NCBI RefSeq assembly: GCF_012567685.1
Contig: NZ_CP046184.1
Location: forward strand, 248,407 to 312,406
Direction: 5' to 3'
DNA length: 64,000 bases
Source: Enterobacteriaceae endosymbiont of Donacia marginata
GTDB taxonomy: Bacteria > Pseudomonadota > Gammaproteobacteria > Enterobacterales > Enterobacteriaceae
Positions 38,121 to 47,340 of this stretch are shown piece after piece. The translations under genes and the position numbers were made by a program. Below the pieces are notes generated by a model. That model searched no databases. It saw only the letters and a list, made by a program, of their open reading frames with translations, and was not told the DNA's origin. The first letter of the stretch is position 1. Every line of letters starts with the position of its first letter.

Positions 38121-38768
38121 TTAGAAGTAGTTAGTTTTATAATTTATTAACCAAGGATTATTCATTAATTCATAATAAATATTAGTTTTTTTACCATGAC
38201 CGGGTAACACTGATGTATTCATTCCTAATAAAATGATTTTTTTTTTTATAGAATTCATCAAAATATTAAAATTACTTTTTGGTAAATCTGTTCTACCTAT
38301 ACTGTTCCTGAATATAATATCTCCAGATATTAAAATACTATTTAATTTATTAAAAAAAATAACATGGCCTGGAGTATGACCAGGACAATGATATGTTTTT
38401 AAAATAATTTTTCCTATATAAATATTTTGATTATTTTTTAACCATATATTTTTTTTAAAAATACAACGTGGTATTTGAAAAAGGGTACTTTGTAATTTTA
38501 TATTTTTTATCCAAAAAATATCTTTTTTATGTGGACCTAATATAGGAACATTTAAAATCTTTGATAAAATATAAGCTGCACCAATATGGTCTAAATGACA
38601 ATGAGTTATTAAAATTTTGACTATATTTAACTTATATTTATTTAAAATTTTTAGAATTTTTAAATATTCACCTCCTGGATCAATAAGAGCAGCATTCAAT
38701 GTTTTTTTACACCATATTACATAACAATTCTGATTCAACTTTGTAACGGGGATCACTATATAATTCAT
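38121..38768 (-). CDS. gloC: Metallo-beta-lactamase-fold hydrolase, glyoxalase II type (GloC/YcbL)
   Basis: Hydrolyses S-lactoylglutathione in methylglyoxal detoxification, by homology with E. coli YcbL. It has 215 residues, the same length. The HxHxDH metal motif appears as THCHLDHIGAA (residues about 55-65). Other ligands are in HCPGHTPGHV, SGDIIF and PGHGKKT near the C-terminus. Lies next to ompF (convergent) and 15 bp downstream of rpsA. In E. coli ycbL is close to aspC-ompF-asnS, so the position is ancestral with aspC deleted. Confidence 0.93.
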   Translation of the reverse strand: MNYIVIPVTKLNQNCYVIWCKKTLNAALIDPGGEYLKILKILNKYKLNIVKILITHCHLDHIGAAYILSKILNVPILGPHKKDIFWIKNIKLQSTLFQIPRCIFKKNIWLKNNQNIYIGKIILKTYHCPGHTPGHVIFFNKLNSILISGDIIFRNSIGRTDLPKSNFNILMNSIKKKIILLGMNTSVLPGHGKKTNIYYELMNNPWLINYKTNYF

Positions 38769-38783
38769 AATTATTAATATTAA

Positions 38784-40442
38784 TTATTCATATTTTTTTG
38801 CAGCTTTAAAAGCTTCTGTCATTACATTAGAAAAATCATTTTTTTTATTTTTTTTCATAATTTTATTTTCTATATTTTTTAAATTAATAATTATATTAAC
38901 AATTCTAGTTTTACGATCAATATTATTTATTTTACCTTCTATATTTTGTCCTACTTTAAAATATTTTAAAATATTTTCAATTTTATTATTTTTATAATCG
39001 GATAATTTAATATTACCTAATATGCCATCATGAAATTTTAATTTAATGTTTTTATTATCTATATTAGATATAATACCTATTACTGTATTATTTTGTTTTT
39101 GTTCTATTAAATATTTATTTAAAGGATCTTCTTTTAATTGCTTAATTCCTAAAGAAATTCTTTCTCTTTCTGGATCTACTTGTAACACTATAGTGGTAAT
39201 ATCATTACCCTTTTTATACTTATGTACTTCATCCTCACCGTTATTTATCCATGATAAATCAGATAAATGGACTAATCCGTCTATACCTCCATTTAAACCA
39301 ATAAAAATACCAAAATCTGTTATTGATTTTATTTTACCTTTAACATGATCACCTTTTTTATAATTTTTGGAAAATTCTAACCAAGGATTAATTGTACATT
39401 GTTTAATTCCTAAAGAAATTCTTCTTCTTTCTTCATCAATATCTAATACCATAACTTTAACTTTATCATTAACATTTACTATTTTAGTAGGATGTATATT
39501 TTTATTAGTCCAATCCATTTCTGATATATGAACTAATCCTTCTACCCCCTCTTCAATTTCCACAAAACAGCCATAATCTGTTAAATTTGTAACTCTTCCT
39601 AATAATTTACTATTTTCAGGATAACGTTTAGAAATAGATTTCCATGGATCTTCTCCTAATTGTTTTAATCCTAATGAAACACGAGTTTTATCTTTATCAA
39701 ATTTTAATATTTTAATTTTAATTTCTTCTCCAATATTTACAATTTCACTTGGATGTTTTACCCTTTTCCATGCCATATCCGTAATATGTAATAATCCATC
39801 AACACCTCCTAAATCAACAAATGCTCCATAATCGGTAAGATTTTTTACTAAACCTTTAATTTCCATACCTTCATAAATAGTATTTAATAAATAATTTCTT
39901 TCTGCACTATTTTCTAATTCTATAACTGCTTTTCTAGATACAACCACATTATTTCTTTTTTGATCTAATTTAATAACTTTAAAATCTAATTCTTTACCTT
40001 CTAAATGAGAAGTATCTCTAATTGGTCTAATATCTACTAAAGAACCAGGTAAAAATGCTCTGATACTGTTAATCTCAACAGTAAAACCTCCTTTTACTTT
40101 CCCAGTAATTATACCTTTTATATTATTATTATCTATATTAGCTTTTTCTAAAACTAACCAAGATTCATGTCTTTTAGCTTTCTCTCTAGATAAAATAGTT
40201 TCACCAAATCCATCCTCTATTGAATCTAATGATACATCTACAATATCTCCTATTTTAATTTCAAGCTCCCCTTGAGAATTTTGAAATTGTGCAATAGGAA
40301 TACAGGATTCAGATTTTAATCCAGCATCTACTAAAACAATATCTTTTTCGATAGAAATAATAGTTCCAGAAATTATTGATCCTAAATTAATGATTTTATT
40401 TTTTAATGATTTTTCAAATAATTCTTCGAAACATTCATTCAT
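38784..40442 (-). CDS. rpsA: 30S ribosomal protein S1
   Basis: mRNA-binding protein of the 30S subunit needed for translating mRNAs with weak Shine-Dalgarno sites. About 552 residues against 557. Six S1 domains follow one another; each of domains 3-5 has a [19 protein letters not shown]-like signature and [14 protein letters not shown]-like end. The sixth is most diverged. I start at the ATG at 40442 ([15 protein letters not shown]), which aligns with E. coli. The longer frame begins with GTG at 40478 without family support. No strong Shine-Dalgarno precedes the start, as also in E. coli rpsA. cmk, upstream in E. coli, is lost. Confidence 0.96.
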   Translation of the reverse strand: MNECFEELFEKSLKNKIINLGSIISGTIISIEKDIVLVDAGLKSESCIPIAQFQNSQGELEIKIGDIVDVSLDSIEDGFGETILSREKAKRHESWLVLEKANIDNNNIKGIITGKVKGGFTVEINSIRAFLPGSLVDIRPIRDTSHLEGKELDFKVIKLDQKRNNVVVSRKAVIELENSAERNYLLNTIYEGMEIKGLVKNLTDYGAFVDLGGVDGLLHITDMAWKRVKHPSEIVNIGEEIKIKILKFDKDKTRVSLGLKQLGEDPWKSISKRYPENSKLLGRVTNLTDYGCFVEIEEGVEGLVHISEMDWTNKNIHPTKIVNVNDKVKVMVLDIDEERRRISLGIKQCTINPWLEFSKNYKKGDHVKGKIKSITDFGIFIGLNGGIDGLVHLSDLSWINNGEDEVHKYKKGNDITTIVLQVDPERERISLGIKQLKEDPLNKYLIEQKQNNTVIGIISNIDNKNIKLKFHDGILGNIKLSDYKNNKIENILKYFKVGQNIEGKINNIDRKTRIVNIIINLKNIENKIMKKNKKNDFSNVMTEAFKAAKKYE

Positions 40443-40662
40443 ATTCGTAACTTTTAAATGTTTGTGATAAATATACACTTAAATCATATTAAGTTTTATT
40501 TTTGAAAAAACTCATATATTCCTTTTATGAGAGGTATTTAAATATAATTTAATATTATAAATATATTTATATATATAAATAATATTTTTTATATATTTAT
40601 ATAACGTTAACATTAAAATTTTTTTTCTGCAACTATATATATTTATAATAAAGATACTATTA

Positions 40663-40759
40663 TTAATGTTTTAAAATATTAATTAAATTAATATTTATAA
40701 TTTAATTAATTAATGTTTTAAAATATTAATTAATTAAATTAATATTTATAATTTAATTA
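40663..40759. repeat. Tandem duplication of about 46-50 bp ending in aroA
   Basis: Unit 1 (40663-40708) and unit 2 (40710-40759) both begin TTAATGTTTTAAAATATTAA and both end ATATTTATAATTTAATTA. They are identical except for a 4-base insertion in unit 2. Each unit holds a 9-bp inverted repeat (AATATTAAT with ATTAATATT). The end of unit 2 contains the aroA stop codon. They lie in the aroA-rpsA gap, where ycaL and cmk sit in E. coli. The inner palindromes could end aroA transcription or stabilise its mRNA. Confidence 0.8.
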
Positions 40760-42045
40760 TAAAAACTTATTTTTTTAAATTCTTTAAAAAAATTTGGATA
40801 TGTTTTACTAGTACAACTAGGATTAATAATACTTACTGAATTATTAGATAATGCTAATAATGAAAAGCACATAGCTATACGATGATCATTATATGTTTCA
40901 ATTATAACTTTATTTATAAATTTAGGAGGAGTAATAATAATATAATCATTACCTGTAATAATTTTTGCACCAGTTTTTTTTAATTCATTAGACATTGCTT
41001 GTAACCGATCAGTTTCTTTAACTCGCCAATTATATATGTTTTTTATAGTTGTAACTCCCCGAGCAAATAAACTAGTAACAGCTAAAGTCATAGCTACATC
41101 TGGAATATCATTTAAATCCATATTTATGGATTTTAGCGTATTTTTTGTGCAACTAATATAGTTTTTACCATAATTTATAGTTGCTCCCATACTCTGTAAT
41201 ATATTAATATATTTAATATCTCCTTGAATACTATGTTTATTGATATTTTCTAATTTTACTGTACCGCCTTTAATAGCTGCAGCAGATAAAAAATATGAAG
41301 CAGAAGAAGCATCTCCTTCTATAATATATTCTCCTGGAGAGATATAACTCTGTTGTCCATAAATTTTAAATTGTTTATAATTATTATTTTCTACATATAT
41401 ACCAAAAATTTTCATTAATTTAATAGTTATATCAATATATGGTTTAGATACTAAATTATGATTAATATTAATAATAGTATTACCTTTTATTAAAGGACTA
41501 ATAATTAATAATGATGTTAAGAACTGACTAGAAATAGAACCATTAATTTTAATAACTTTATTACCCTTAAAGCCACCTTGTATCTGTATAGGGGGAAAAT
41601 TTTTTTTTTCTAAATATTTAATAATGGCCCCCCCATTTTTTAAAGAATCGACAAGATGTTTTATAGGTCTTTCTTTCATTCTGGGTTCTCCAGTTAAAAT
41701 AACATCACATTTATCATTCAATGATAATAAAGCTGTTAATGGTCTAATCACAGTTCCTGCATTTCCAAGAAATAATTTCAATTTTTTTTTAGGACTAAAA
41801 ATACCATTATTTCCCATAATTAGACATTCTTTTTTATTTTTAGATAAAATAAAATTAATGCCTAATTTTTTTAATGCATTTAACATATGATTAATATCAT
41901 CACTATTAAGTAAATTTATTAATTTAGTAGTACCTTTAGCTAATGCTGATAATAATAGAACTCTATTAGAAATACTTTTAGAACCAGGCAAAAATATAGA
42001 ACCTTGAATTTTATTAATAGGTTGGAGTGTTAAAATATTTTTCAT
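40753..42045 (-). CDS. aroA: 3-phosphoshikimate 1-carboxyvinyltransferase (EPSP synthase)
   Basis: Joins shikimate 3-phosphate and PEP to make EPSP in the chorismate pathway. It has 430 residues against 427. Conserved are [20 protein letters not shown] (residues about 11-30), [17 protein letters not shown] (class I signature), [27 protein letters not shown] and [13 protein letters not shown] near the C-terminus. The glyphosate-sensitive type GNAGT is intact. serC-aroA order is as in E. coli. The stop codon lies in a duplicated sequence block. Confidence 0.97.
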   Translation of the reverse strand: MKNILTLQPINKIQGSIFLPGSKSISNRVLLLSALAKGTTKLINLLNSDDINHMLNALKKLGINFILSKNKKECLIMGNNGIFSPKKKLKLFLGNAGTVIRPLTALLSLNDKCDVILTGEPRMKERPIKHLVDSLKNGGAIIKYLEKKNFPPIQIQGGFKGNKVIKINGSISSQFLTSLLIISPLIKGNTIININHNLVSKPYIDITIKLMKIFGIYVENNNYKQFKIYGQQSYISPGEYIIEGDASSASYFLSAAAIKGGTVKLENINKHSIQGDIKYINILQSMGATINYGKNYISCTKNTLKSINMDLNDIPDVAMTLAVTSLFARGVTTIKNIYNWRVKETDRLQAMSNELKKTGAKIITGNDYIIITPPKFINKVIIETYNDHRIAMCFSLLALSNNSVSIINPSCTSKTYPNFFKEFKKISFYN

Positions 42046-42087
42046 ATTATATAATACTTTAAATTAAATTTAAAATAATCATATCAT

Positions 42088-43182
42088 TTATATATATTTT
42101 TTTTCAAAATCATTCATAAAATTTATTAATTTTTTAATTCCTTCTATAGGCATAGCATTATATATTGAAGCTCTTATTCCTCCTATTTTTTTATGTCCTT
42201 TAAGATAATATAATCCATTTTCTTGTGATTTTTGTAAAAATAAATTTTCTTTTTTAGGATTTTTTAAATGAAAAACAATATTTGTTATTGATCTATTACG
42301 ATTTTTAATTTTATTTATATAAAATTTACTTTTATCTATAGTAGAATATAGTAATTCTGCTTTTTTTTTATTTATTTTACTAATATATTTTATACCTCCC
42401 TTTTTTTTTAACCATTTTAAAACTAAACCTGATAAATATAAAGAAAAAGTAGCAGGTGTATTAAACATTGAATTATATTTAGATATAATTTTATAATCTA
42501 ATACTGAAGGTAATTCTTTTCTTTTTTTATTATTATTTAAAATTAATTTTTTTTTTATAATTAAAATAGTTAACCCAGCAGGACCAATATTTTTTTGTGC
42601 ACTTGCATATATCATACCATAATGTTTAATATTAATTTCTTTCGCAAGAATAGCAGATGATAAATCTGCTATAATAGTTTTGTTTTGTAATTTAGGTTCT
42701 TCATTAATTGCAATACCTTCTATTGTTTCATTAGGACAATAATGTATATATTTTGAATTATTATTCATATTCCAATATTTCATTTTTTCAATATAATATA
42801 ATCCATTTTTTTTTTTTAATGGATTAATAATATTTGGATTACAATATTTTGTAGCTTCTTTTATTGCTTCATTTGACCAATGTCCAATGTTTGCGTAATC
42901 AGCTGTTTCATTATAATCTAATAAATTCATTGGTATAGCTGCAAATTGTGTTCTAGCACCTCCTTGACAAAATAATATTTCATATTCTAATGGAATATTC
43001 ATTAGTTCTCTTAAATCTTTTCTTATTTCTTTAATTAAATTCATAAAATCATCAGTACGATGACTAATTTCCATAACAGAAACATGTAAATTATTCCAAT
43101 TTATTAATTCATTCTGTGCTTTTTTTAAAACTTCATAAGGCAATGAAGCCGGTCCCGGACTAAAATTAAATATTTTTTGCAT
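42088..43182 (-). CDS. serC: Phosphoserine aminotransferase
   Basis: PLP enzyme of serine synthesis; it also acts on 4-phosphohydroxythreonine in pyridoxal phosphate synthesis. It has 364 residues against 362. Conserved are FNFSPGPASLPYEVLKKAQ, SVMEISHR, FCQGGARTQFAAIPMNLL, DLSSAILA, and the PLP-lysine region YASAQKNIGPAGLTI. The C-terminal GGIRASIYNAMPIEGIK is typical. First gene of serC-aroA, 42 bp before aroA. Confidence 0.97.
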   Translation of the reverse strand: MQKIFNFSPGPASLPYEVLKKAQNELINWNNLHVSVMEISHRTDDFMNLIKEIRKDLRELMNIPLEYEILFCQGGARTQFAAIPMNLLDYNETADYANIGHWSNEAIKEATKYCNPNIINPLKKKNGLYYIEKMKYWNMNNNSKYIHYCPNETIEGIAINEEPKLQNKTIIADLSSAILAKEINIKHYGMIYASAQKNIGPAGLTILIIKKKLILNNNKKRKELPSVLDYKIISKYNSMFNTPATFSLYLSGLVLKWLKKKGGIKYISKINKKKAELLYSTIDKSKFYINKIKNRNRSITNIVFHLKNPKKENLFLQKSQENGLYYLKGHKKIGGIRASIYNAMPIEGIKKLINFMNDFEKKYI

Positions 43183-43249
43183 GATAATAATCCTATTAAA
43201 TATATTATAAATAAAATGATATATAATATTTTTTTTTAAAATTAAAATA

Positions 43250-44353
43250 TTAAATAATACTATTGTGCGTATACATAGACATTATAATGCCAAAATTAGC
43301 CATAATCACAACAAGAGATGTACCTCCATAACTTATTAATGGTAAAGGAATCCCTACAATAGGTAATAAACCACTTACCATACTTATATTAATAAATATA
43401 CATAAAAAAAATATTAATATTATTCCACTAATTATGATTTTATTAAAAATATCTCGACATTGAAATGATAAAAATAAACTTCTTCCTATTAATAATAAAT
43501 ATAAAGTGATTAATAATAATACTCCGATAAAACCAAATTCTTCTGCAAATACAGAAAATGCAAAATCAGTATGTTTTTCTGGTAAAAAATCTAATTGTGA
43601 TTGTGTTCCATGTTTCCAACCTTTTCCAAATAATCCTCCAGAACTAATGGCAATTTTAGATTGAAAAATATGATATCCTTTACCTAATAAATCATAATGT
43701 GTTTTTAATAACATTAATATTCTTTCTCTTTGATAATCATGTAATAAAAATACCCATGCAAAAGGGAGAAATATTATAAATAAAATAATACTATTGAAAA
43801 TCCTTTTCCAAGATAATCCAGCTAAAAATAATATAATAGCCCCAGATAAACCAATTAATATAGCAGTACCTAAATCTGGTTGTTTAGCAACTAATATAGT
43901 AGGTATTAATATTAAAATTATTGTTCTGAAAAATATTTTTTTATTAATATAATAATTATTTTTATTAATAATATAAGATACAATTAAAGGTACTGATATT
44001 TTAGCTATTTCAGATGGTTGGAATGTAATAAAATTAATATGTAACCATCTTTGTGCACCTTTTATTGTACAACCAACAAATTTTACTGCAATTAATAAAC
44101 ATATAGTAAAACAATAAAATAAAAAAGAATATTTTTTATAAACATTTGGAGGTATTTGAGCTGCTACTAACATAGTAATAAAACCTATACAAATTTGTAT
44201 TATTTTATGTTTTAAAAAAATATAATTTTGAGTACCTGTTGAACTCCATGTTATAAATAAACTAATTATTAAAATTATTATAATTAATAATAGTAATATT
44301 ACATCTATATGTAATACAGAATGTATAAATTTATTAAAGTTTTTTTTTTTCAT
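43250..44353 (-). CDS. mrdB: Peptidoglycan glycosyltransferase RodA
   Basis: SEDS-family polymerase of the elongasome that makes glycan strands with PBP2. It has 367 residues against 370, with about ten hydrophobic segments. Conserved are FQPSEIAKISVPLIV, AKQPDLGTAILIGLSGAIIL, FLPEKHTDFAFSVFAEEFGF with the catalytic Asp region, and GIPLPLISYGGTSLV near the C-terminus. It follows mrdA by 24 bp, as in E. coli; rlpA and dacA, which come next there, are absent. Confidence 0.96.
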   Translation of the reverse strand: MKKKNFNKFIHSVLHIDVILLLLIIIILIISLFITWSSTGTQNYIFLKHKIIQICIGFITMLVAAQIPPNVYKKYSFLFYCFTICLLIAVKFVGCTIKGAQRWLHINFITFQPSEIAKISVPLIVSYIINKNNYYINKKIFFRTIILILIPTILVAKQPDLGTAILIGLSGAIILFLAGLSWKRIFNSIILFIIFLPFAWVFLLHDYQRERILMLLKTHYDLLGKGYHIFQSKIAISSGGLFGKGWKHGTQSQLDFLPEKHTDFAFSVFAEEFGFIGVLLLITLYLLLIGRSLFLSFQCRDIFNKIIISGIILIFFLCIFINISMVSGLLPIVGIPLPLISYGGTSLVVIMANFGIIMSMYTHNSII

Positions 44354-44377
44354 AATAAAATCACATAATTAAATTTT

Positions 44378-46264
44378 TTATATTAAAATTTTTTTTTTGT
44401 TTTCAAAAATATAATCTAAAATTTTTCTAGCAATATCACCAATAAATATATTTTTATTACTATTTTCTATAATAATAGTCATAGCTATTTTAGGATGGTT
44501 AAAAGGAGCAAAAGCTATTATAAGTTTATGATCTCTTAATTTTTCTTCTATTGTATTAATATTATATTTTTTTTTATTTTTTAAATTAAAAACTTGTGCC
44601 GTTCCTGTTTTTGCGGCTATATTATAATTTTTTACATTAAAAAAATATTTATATAAAGTGCCATTTTTTTTATTTACTACATTAAACATTCCTTTTTTAA
44701 TTATATTCCAATAGTATATAGAAAAATTTACTACTTTTTTATATTTTTTATGAGTATAATAAGTAAAAATATTATTTAATTTTTCTTTTTTATAAAGATG
44801 AAGAGGTTTACTAATACCATTATTAACTAAAATAGTTAATGCATTATGTATTTGGATCGGAGTCGCATTCCAATAACTTTGTCCTATACCTACAGAGATA
44901 GTATCTCCAATATACCAAGGTGTATCTATATTTTGTAATTTCCATTGTTTTGTTGGCATATTACCTAATTTTTCATTAAAAAGATCAATATTTGTTAATT
45001 TCCCATAACCAAATTTATTCATCCATTTATAGATTTTATTAATACCGATATTATAGGCTAATCTATAAAAAAAAGAATCAGATGATTCTTGTATTGCTTT
45101 ATTAATATTTAAATAACCATGACCATTTTTTTTCCAATCTTTATATATTTTATTAAATTTAGGAATTCTCCACCATCCTGGGTCAAATAATATTGTATAT
45201 TCATTTATTAAATTCAAATTTAATGCTAATAAAGCAATATATGGTTTAATAGTAGAAGCAGGAGGATAAATACCTTGAATAGCACGATTAACTAAAGGAT
45301 TATTAGTAATAATATTATTTTTTAATAAAAAATGTAAATTAGTTTTTTCTTTATTATTATTAAGAAATAGATTTGGATCAAAACTAGGAGTAGACACCAT
45401 AGCTAAAATTTCACCATTTCTTGTATCACTAATAATTACAGCACCTTTTTTATCTTTCATTAAAGAATAAATATATTTTTGTAAATTATAATCAACAGTT
45501 AAATAAATATCACTCCCTGTATATGCATCTTTTTTACATATTTTATATTTATAAAGACCTATATTATTTACAGCAATTTTTTGATAACCATTAGTTCCAT
45601 ATATTTTCTTTTGGTAATATTTTTCAATACCATTTATTCCTACTGAAGAGTTATCAGTATAATTTTTTATTGTTTTTTTTTTCTTAAAAATAATTTTTTT
45701 TTTATTATTACTAGAATGTATATAACCTATTATATGTGCAAATAATTTTTTTTCTGGATAAAAACGTTTTTGATAAATTTTAATAGACATTCTAGGAAAT
45801 TGATATTTATTTACTAAAAATTTTGATACTTGAGTATTATTTAGATTTATTTTTAAAATTATTTCTTTTGATGGATTTTTTTTTATTTTTGATTTTATTA
45901 AATTTATAATATTAAATTTATTAATTTTTAATTTTAAAAATTTTTGTAAAAAAATAACATTTTGGAAAAAATTATTAGTATTATCAGGTTTTATTTTAAT
46001 GTGGTAAAAACTTTTATTTTTAGCTAGAATTATACCATTTCTATCATAAATTAAACCTCTATTTGGTTTTAAAAAAAAAAAACCAACGTAATTTTGTTCA
46101 GATTGTAATTTATATTTTTTAAAAGATTTAATTTGTAAATAATACAAATTATATATTAAAATACTTAATAAAATTAAAAATATTTTAATTAATAATTTTG
46201 TTCTTTGTAAAAAGTTTTTTGATTTTATTTTATAATTTTGTAAAAAAGTATATTTACTATACAT
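44378..46264 (-). CDS. mrdA: Penicillin-binding protein 2 (elongation transpeptidase)
   Basis: Cross-links peptidoglycan during cell elongation with RodA. It has 628 residues against 633. One transmembrane anchor (residues about 22-45) is followed by the pedestal domain (FLKPNRGLIYDRNGI). The transpeptidase carries the SxxK motif in PPASTIKPYIALLAL, the SxN-type motif in QESSDSFFYRLAYNIG and KTG in AAKTGTAQVF. GNMPTKQWK and GIGQSYWNATPIQIH are also typical. All active-site motifs are intact. Directly downstream of holA; nadD, rsfS and rlmH of the E. coli interval are lost. Confidence 0.96.
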   Translation of the reverse strand: MYSKYTFLQNYKIKSKNFLQRTKLLIKIFLILLSILIYNLYYLQIKSFKKYKLQSEQNYVGFFFLKPNRGLIYDRNGIILAKNKSFYHIKIKPDNTNNFFQNVIFLQKFLKLKINKFNIINLIKSKIKKNPSKEIILKINLNNTQVSKFLVNKYQFPRMSIKIYQKRFYPEKKLFAHIIGYIHSSNNKKKIIFKKKKTIKNYTDNSSVGINGIEKYYQKKIYGTNGYQKIAVNNIGLYKYKICKKDAYTGSDIYLTVDYNLQKYIYSLMKDKKGAVIISDTRNGEILAMVSTPSFDPNLFLNNNKEKTNLHFLLKNNIITNNPLVNRAIQGIYPPASTIKPYIALLALNLNLINEYTILFDPGWWRIPKFNKIYKDWKKNGHGYLNINKAIQESSDSFFYRLAYNIGINKIYKWMNKFGYGKLTNIDLFNEKLGNMPTKQWKLQNIDTPWYIGDTISVGIGQSYWNATPIQIHNALTILVNNGISKPLHLYKKEKLNNIFTYYTHKKYKKVVNFSIYYWNIIKKGMFNVVNKKNGTLYKYFFNVKNYNIAAKTGTAQVFNLKNKKKYNINTIEEKLRDHKLIIAFAPFNHPKIAMTIIIENSNKNIFIGDIARKILDYIFENKKKILI

Positions 46265-46296
46265 TATTATTTTATACCTATAAAATTTAATATATT

Positions 46297-47289
46297 TTAT
46301 GAAACAAATAAAATTAATCTTTCTATATCAATCCAAAAATATTTTTCTGTATAATTATTTATTATAAAACTTTTAAGATTTATTTCAATTTCTAATAATA
46401 GTTTAATAATTAAATATATTTTTTTATTATTAATTTTTTTTAAAATTTTTATAAAAAAATTTTGTTTATCTGGTAGTATTAAAAATTTTTTAAAAATTAT
46501 ATTTAAAGGATATTTTTTTAAATTTCTATATATTTTAAAGATTAAAAAAATATTTTTTTGTAATTTATTAAAAATAATAAAAATATTTTGTTTATTTTTT
46601 TTCATTTGGTTAATTAGTATTAAACTATCTTTAATAGTACCTTCTAAAATAGAATTATTTAAATTATTATTTTTTTTAAAAAAAAGATTATTTAAATAAT
46701 TATGATTTTTTTTTTGTATATAAATATTTTCTAGAACTTGATTTAATAACATTAAATTTTTTGAATAAAAATTATGTAATAAAATACAAATATTTTTATT
46801 TATAAATAAATTTAATTGTTTAAAACGAAAATAAATCCAATTAAGAAGTTGTAAATTATTTAATTTATTAAATTTATAAATTATTATATTTTTATTATTT
46901 ATAATATTATTGAAATTTTTTTCAATATATAAATTTATATAATCATGAATTTCTAAAATTAGAATATTATTAATGCCTATATATTTAATTAAAGTATTAA
47001 TATTTTTTTTAGATTTTAGAAAATTTTTTTTGTTTAAAAAAATTAAATGTATAATTTGTTTTTTACAAAAAAAATCTATAATTATAAATTTAGAAAAAAT
47101 ACTTTCCCAAAGAGTATTATCATCTATAATTATTATATTATTTTTAATAAAATTTAATTTTACTAATTTTTTTAATAATAAAGTTATATTTTTTTTAATA
47201 AAAAATAACTCACTTCCCATTATAATATAACAATAATATTTTTTATTATATATATCTGCATAAATTTTTTTTAAAAATATCTTATTCAT
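46297..47289 (-). CDS. holA: DNA polymerase III delta subunit
   Basis: Clamp-loader subunit that opens the beta sliding clamp. It has 330 residues against 343. It is highly diverged and Lys/Asn/Ile-rich, but several stretches align with E. coli HolA. These are YIIMGSELFFI (E. coli LLLGNDPLLL), DNTLWESIFSKF (DPNTDWNAIFS), and a C-terminal LEIEINLKSF. The best is LNWIYFRFKQLNLFINKNIC followed by LMLLNQVLENI. Position downstream of leuS (lptE missing) supports the call. Intact frame. Among the fastest-evolving proteins in the window. Confidence 0.83.
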   Translation of the reverse strand: MNKIFLKKIYADIYNKKYYCYIIMGSELFFIKKNITLLLKKLVKLNFIKNNIIIIDDNTLWESIFSKFIIIDFFCKKQIIHLIFLNKKNFLKSKKNINTLIKYIGINNILILEIHDYINLYIEKNFNNIINNKNIIIYKFNKLNNLQLLNWIYFRFKQLNLFINKNICILLHNFYSKNLMLLNQVLENIYIQKKNHNYLNNLFFKKNNNLNNSILEGTIKDSLILINQMKKNKQNIFIIFNKLQKNIFLIFKIYRNLKKYPLNIIFKKFLILPDKQNFFIKILKKINNKKIYLIIKLLLEIEINLKSFIINNYTEKYFWIDIERLILFVS

Positions 47290-47340
47290 TTTATTATTAA
47301 AACTTATATTATTAATTAGTATTTAATTTTATAAAAAATA

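Noticed and set aside
39046-39348. 100-codon + strand frame
   Set aside because: Antisense to the S1 repeats of rpsA; the repeating gene structure creates the open shadow frame.
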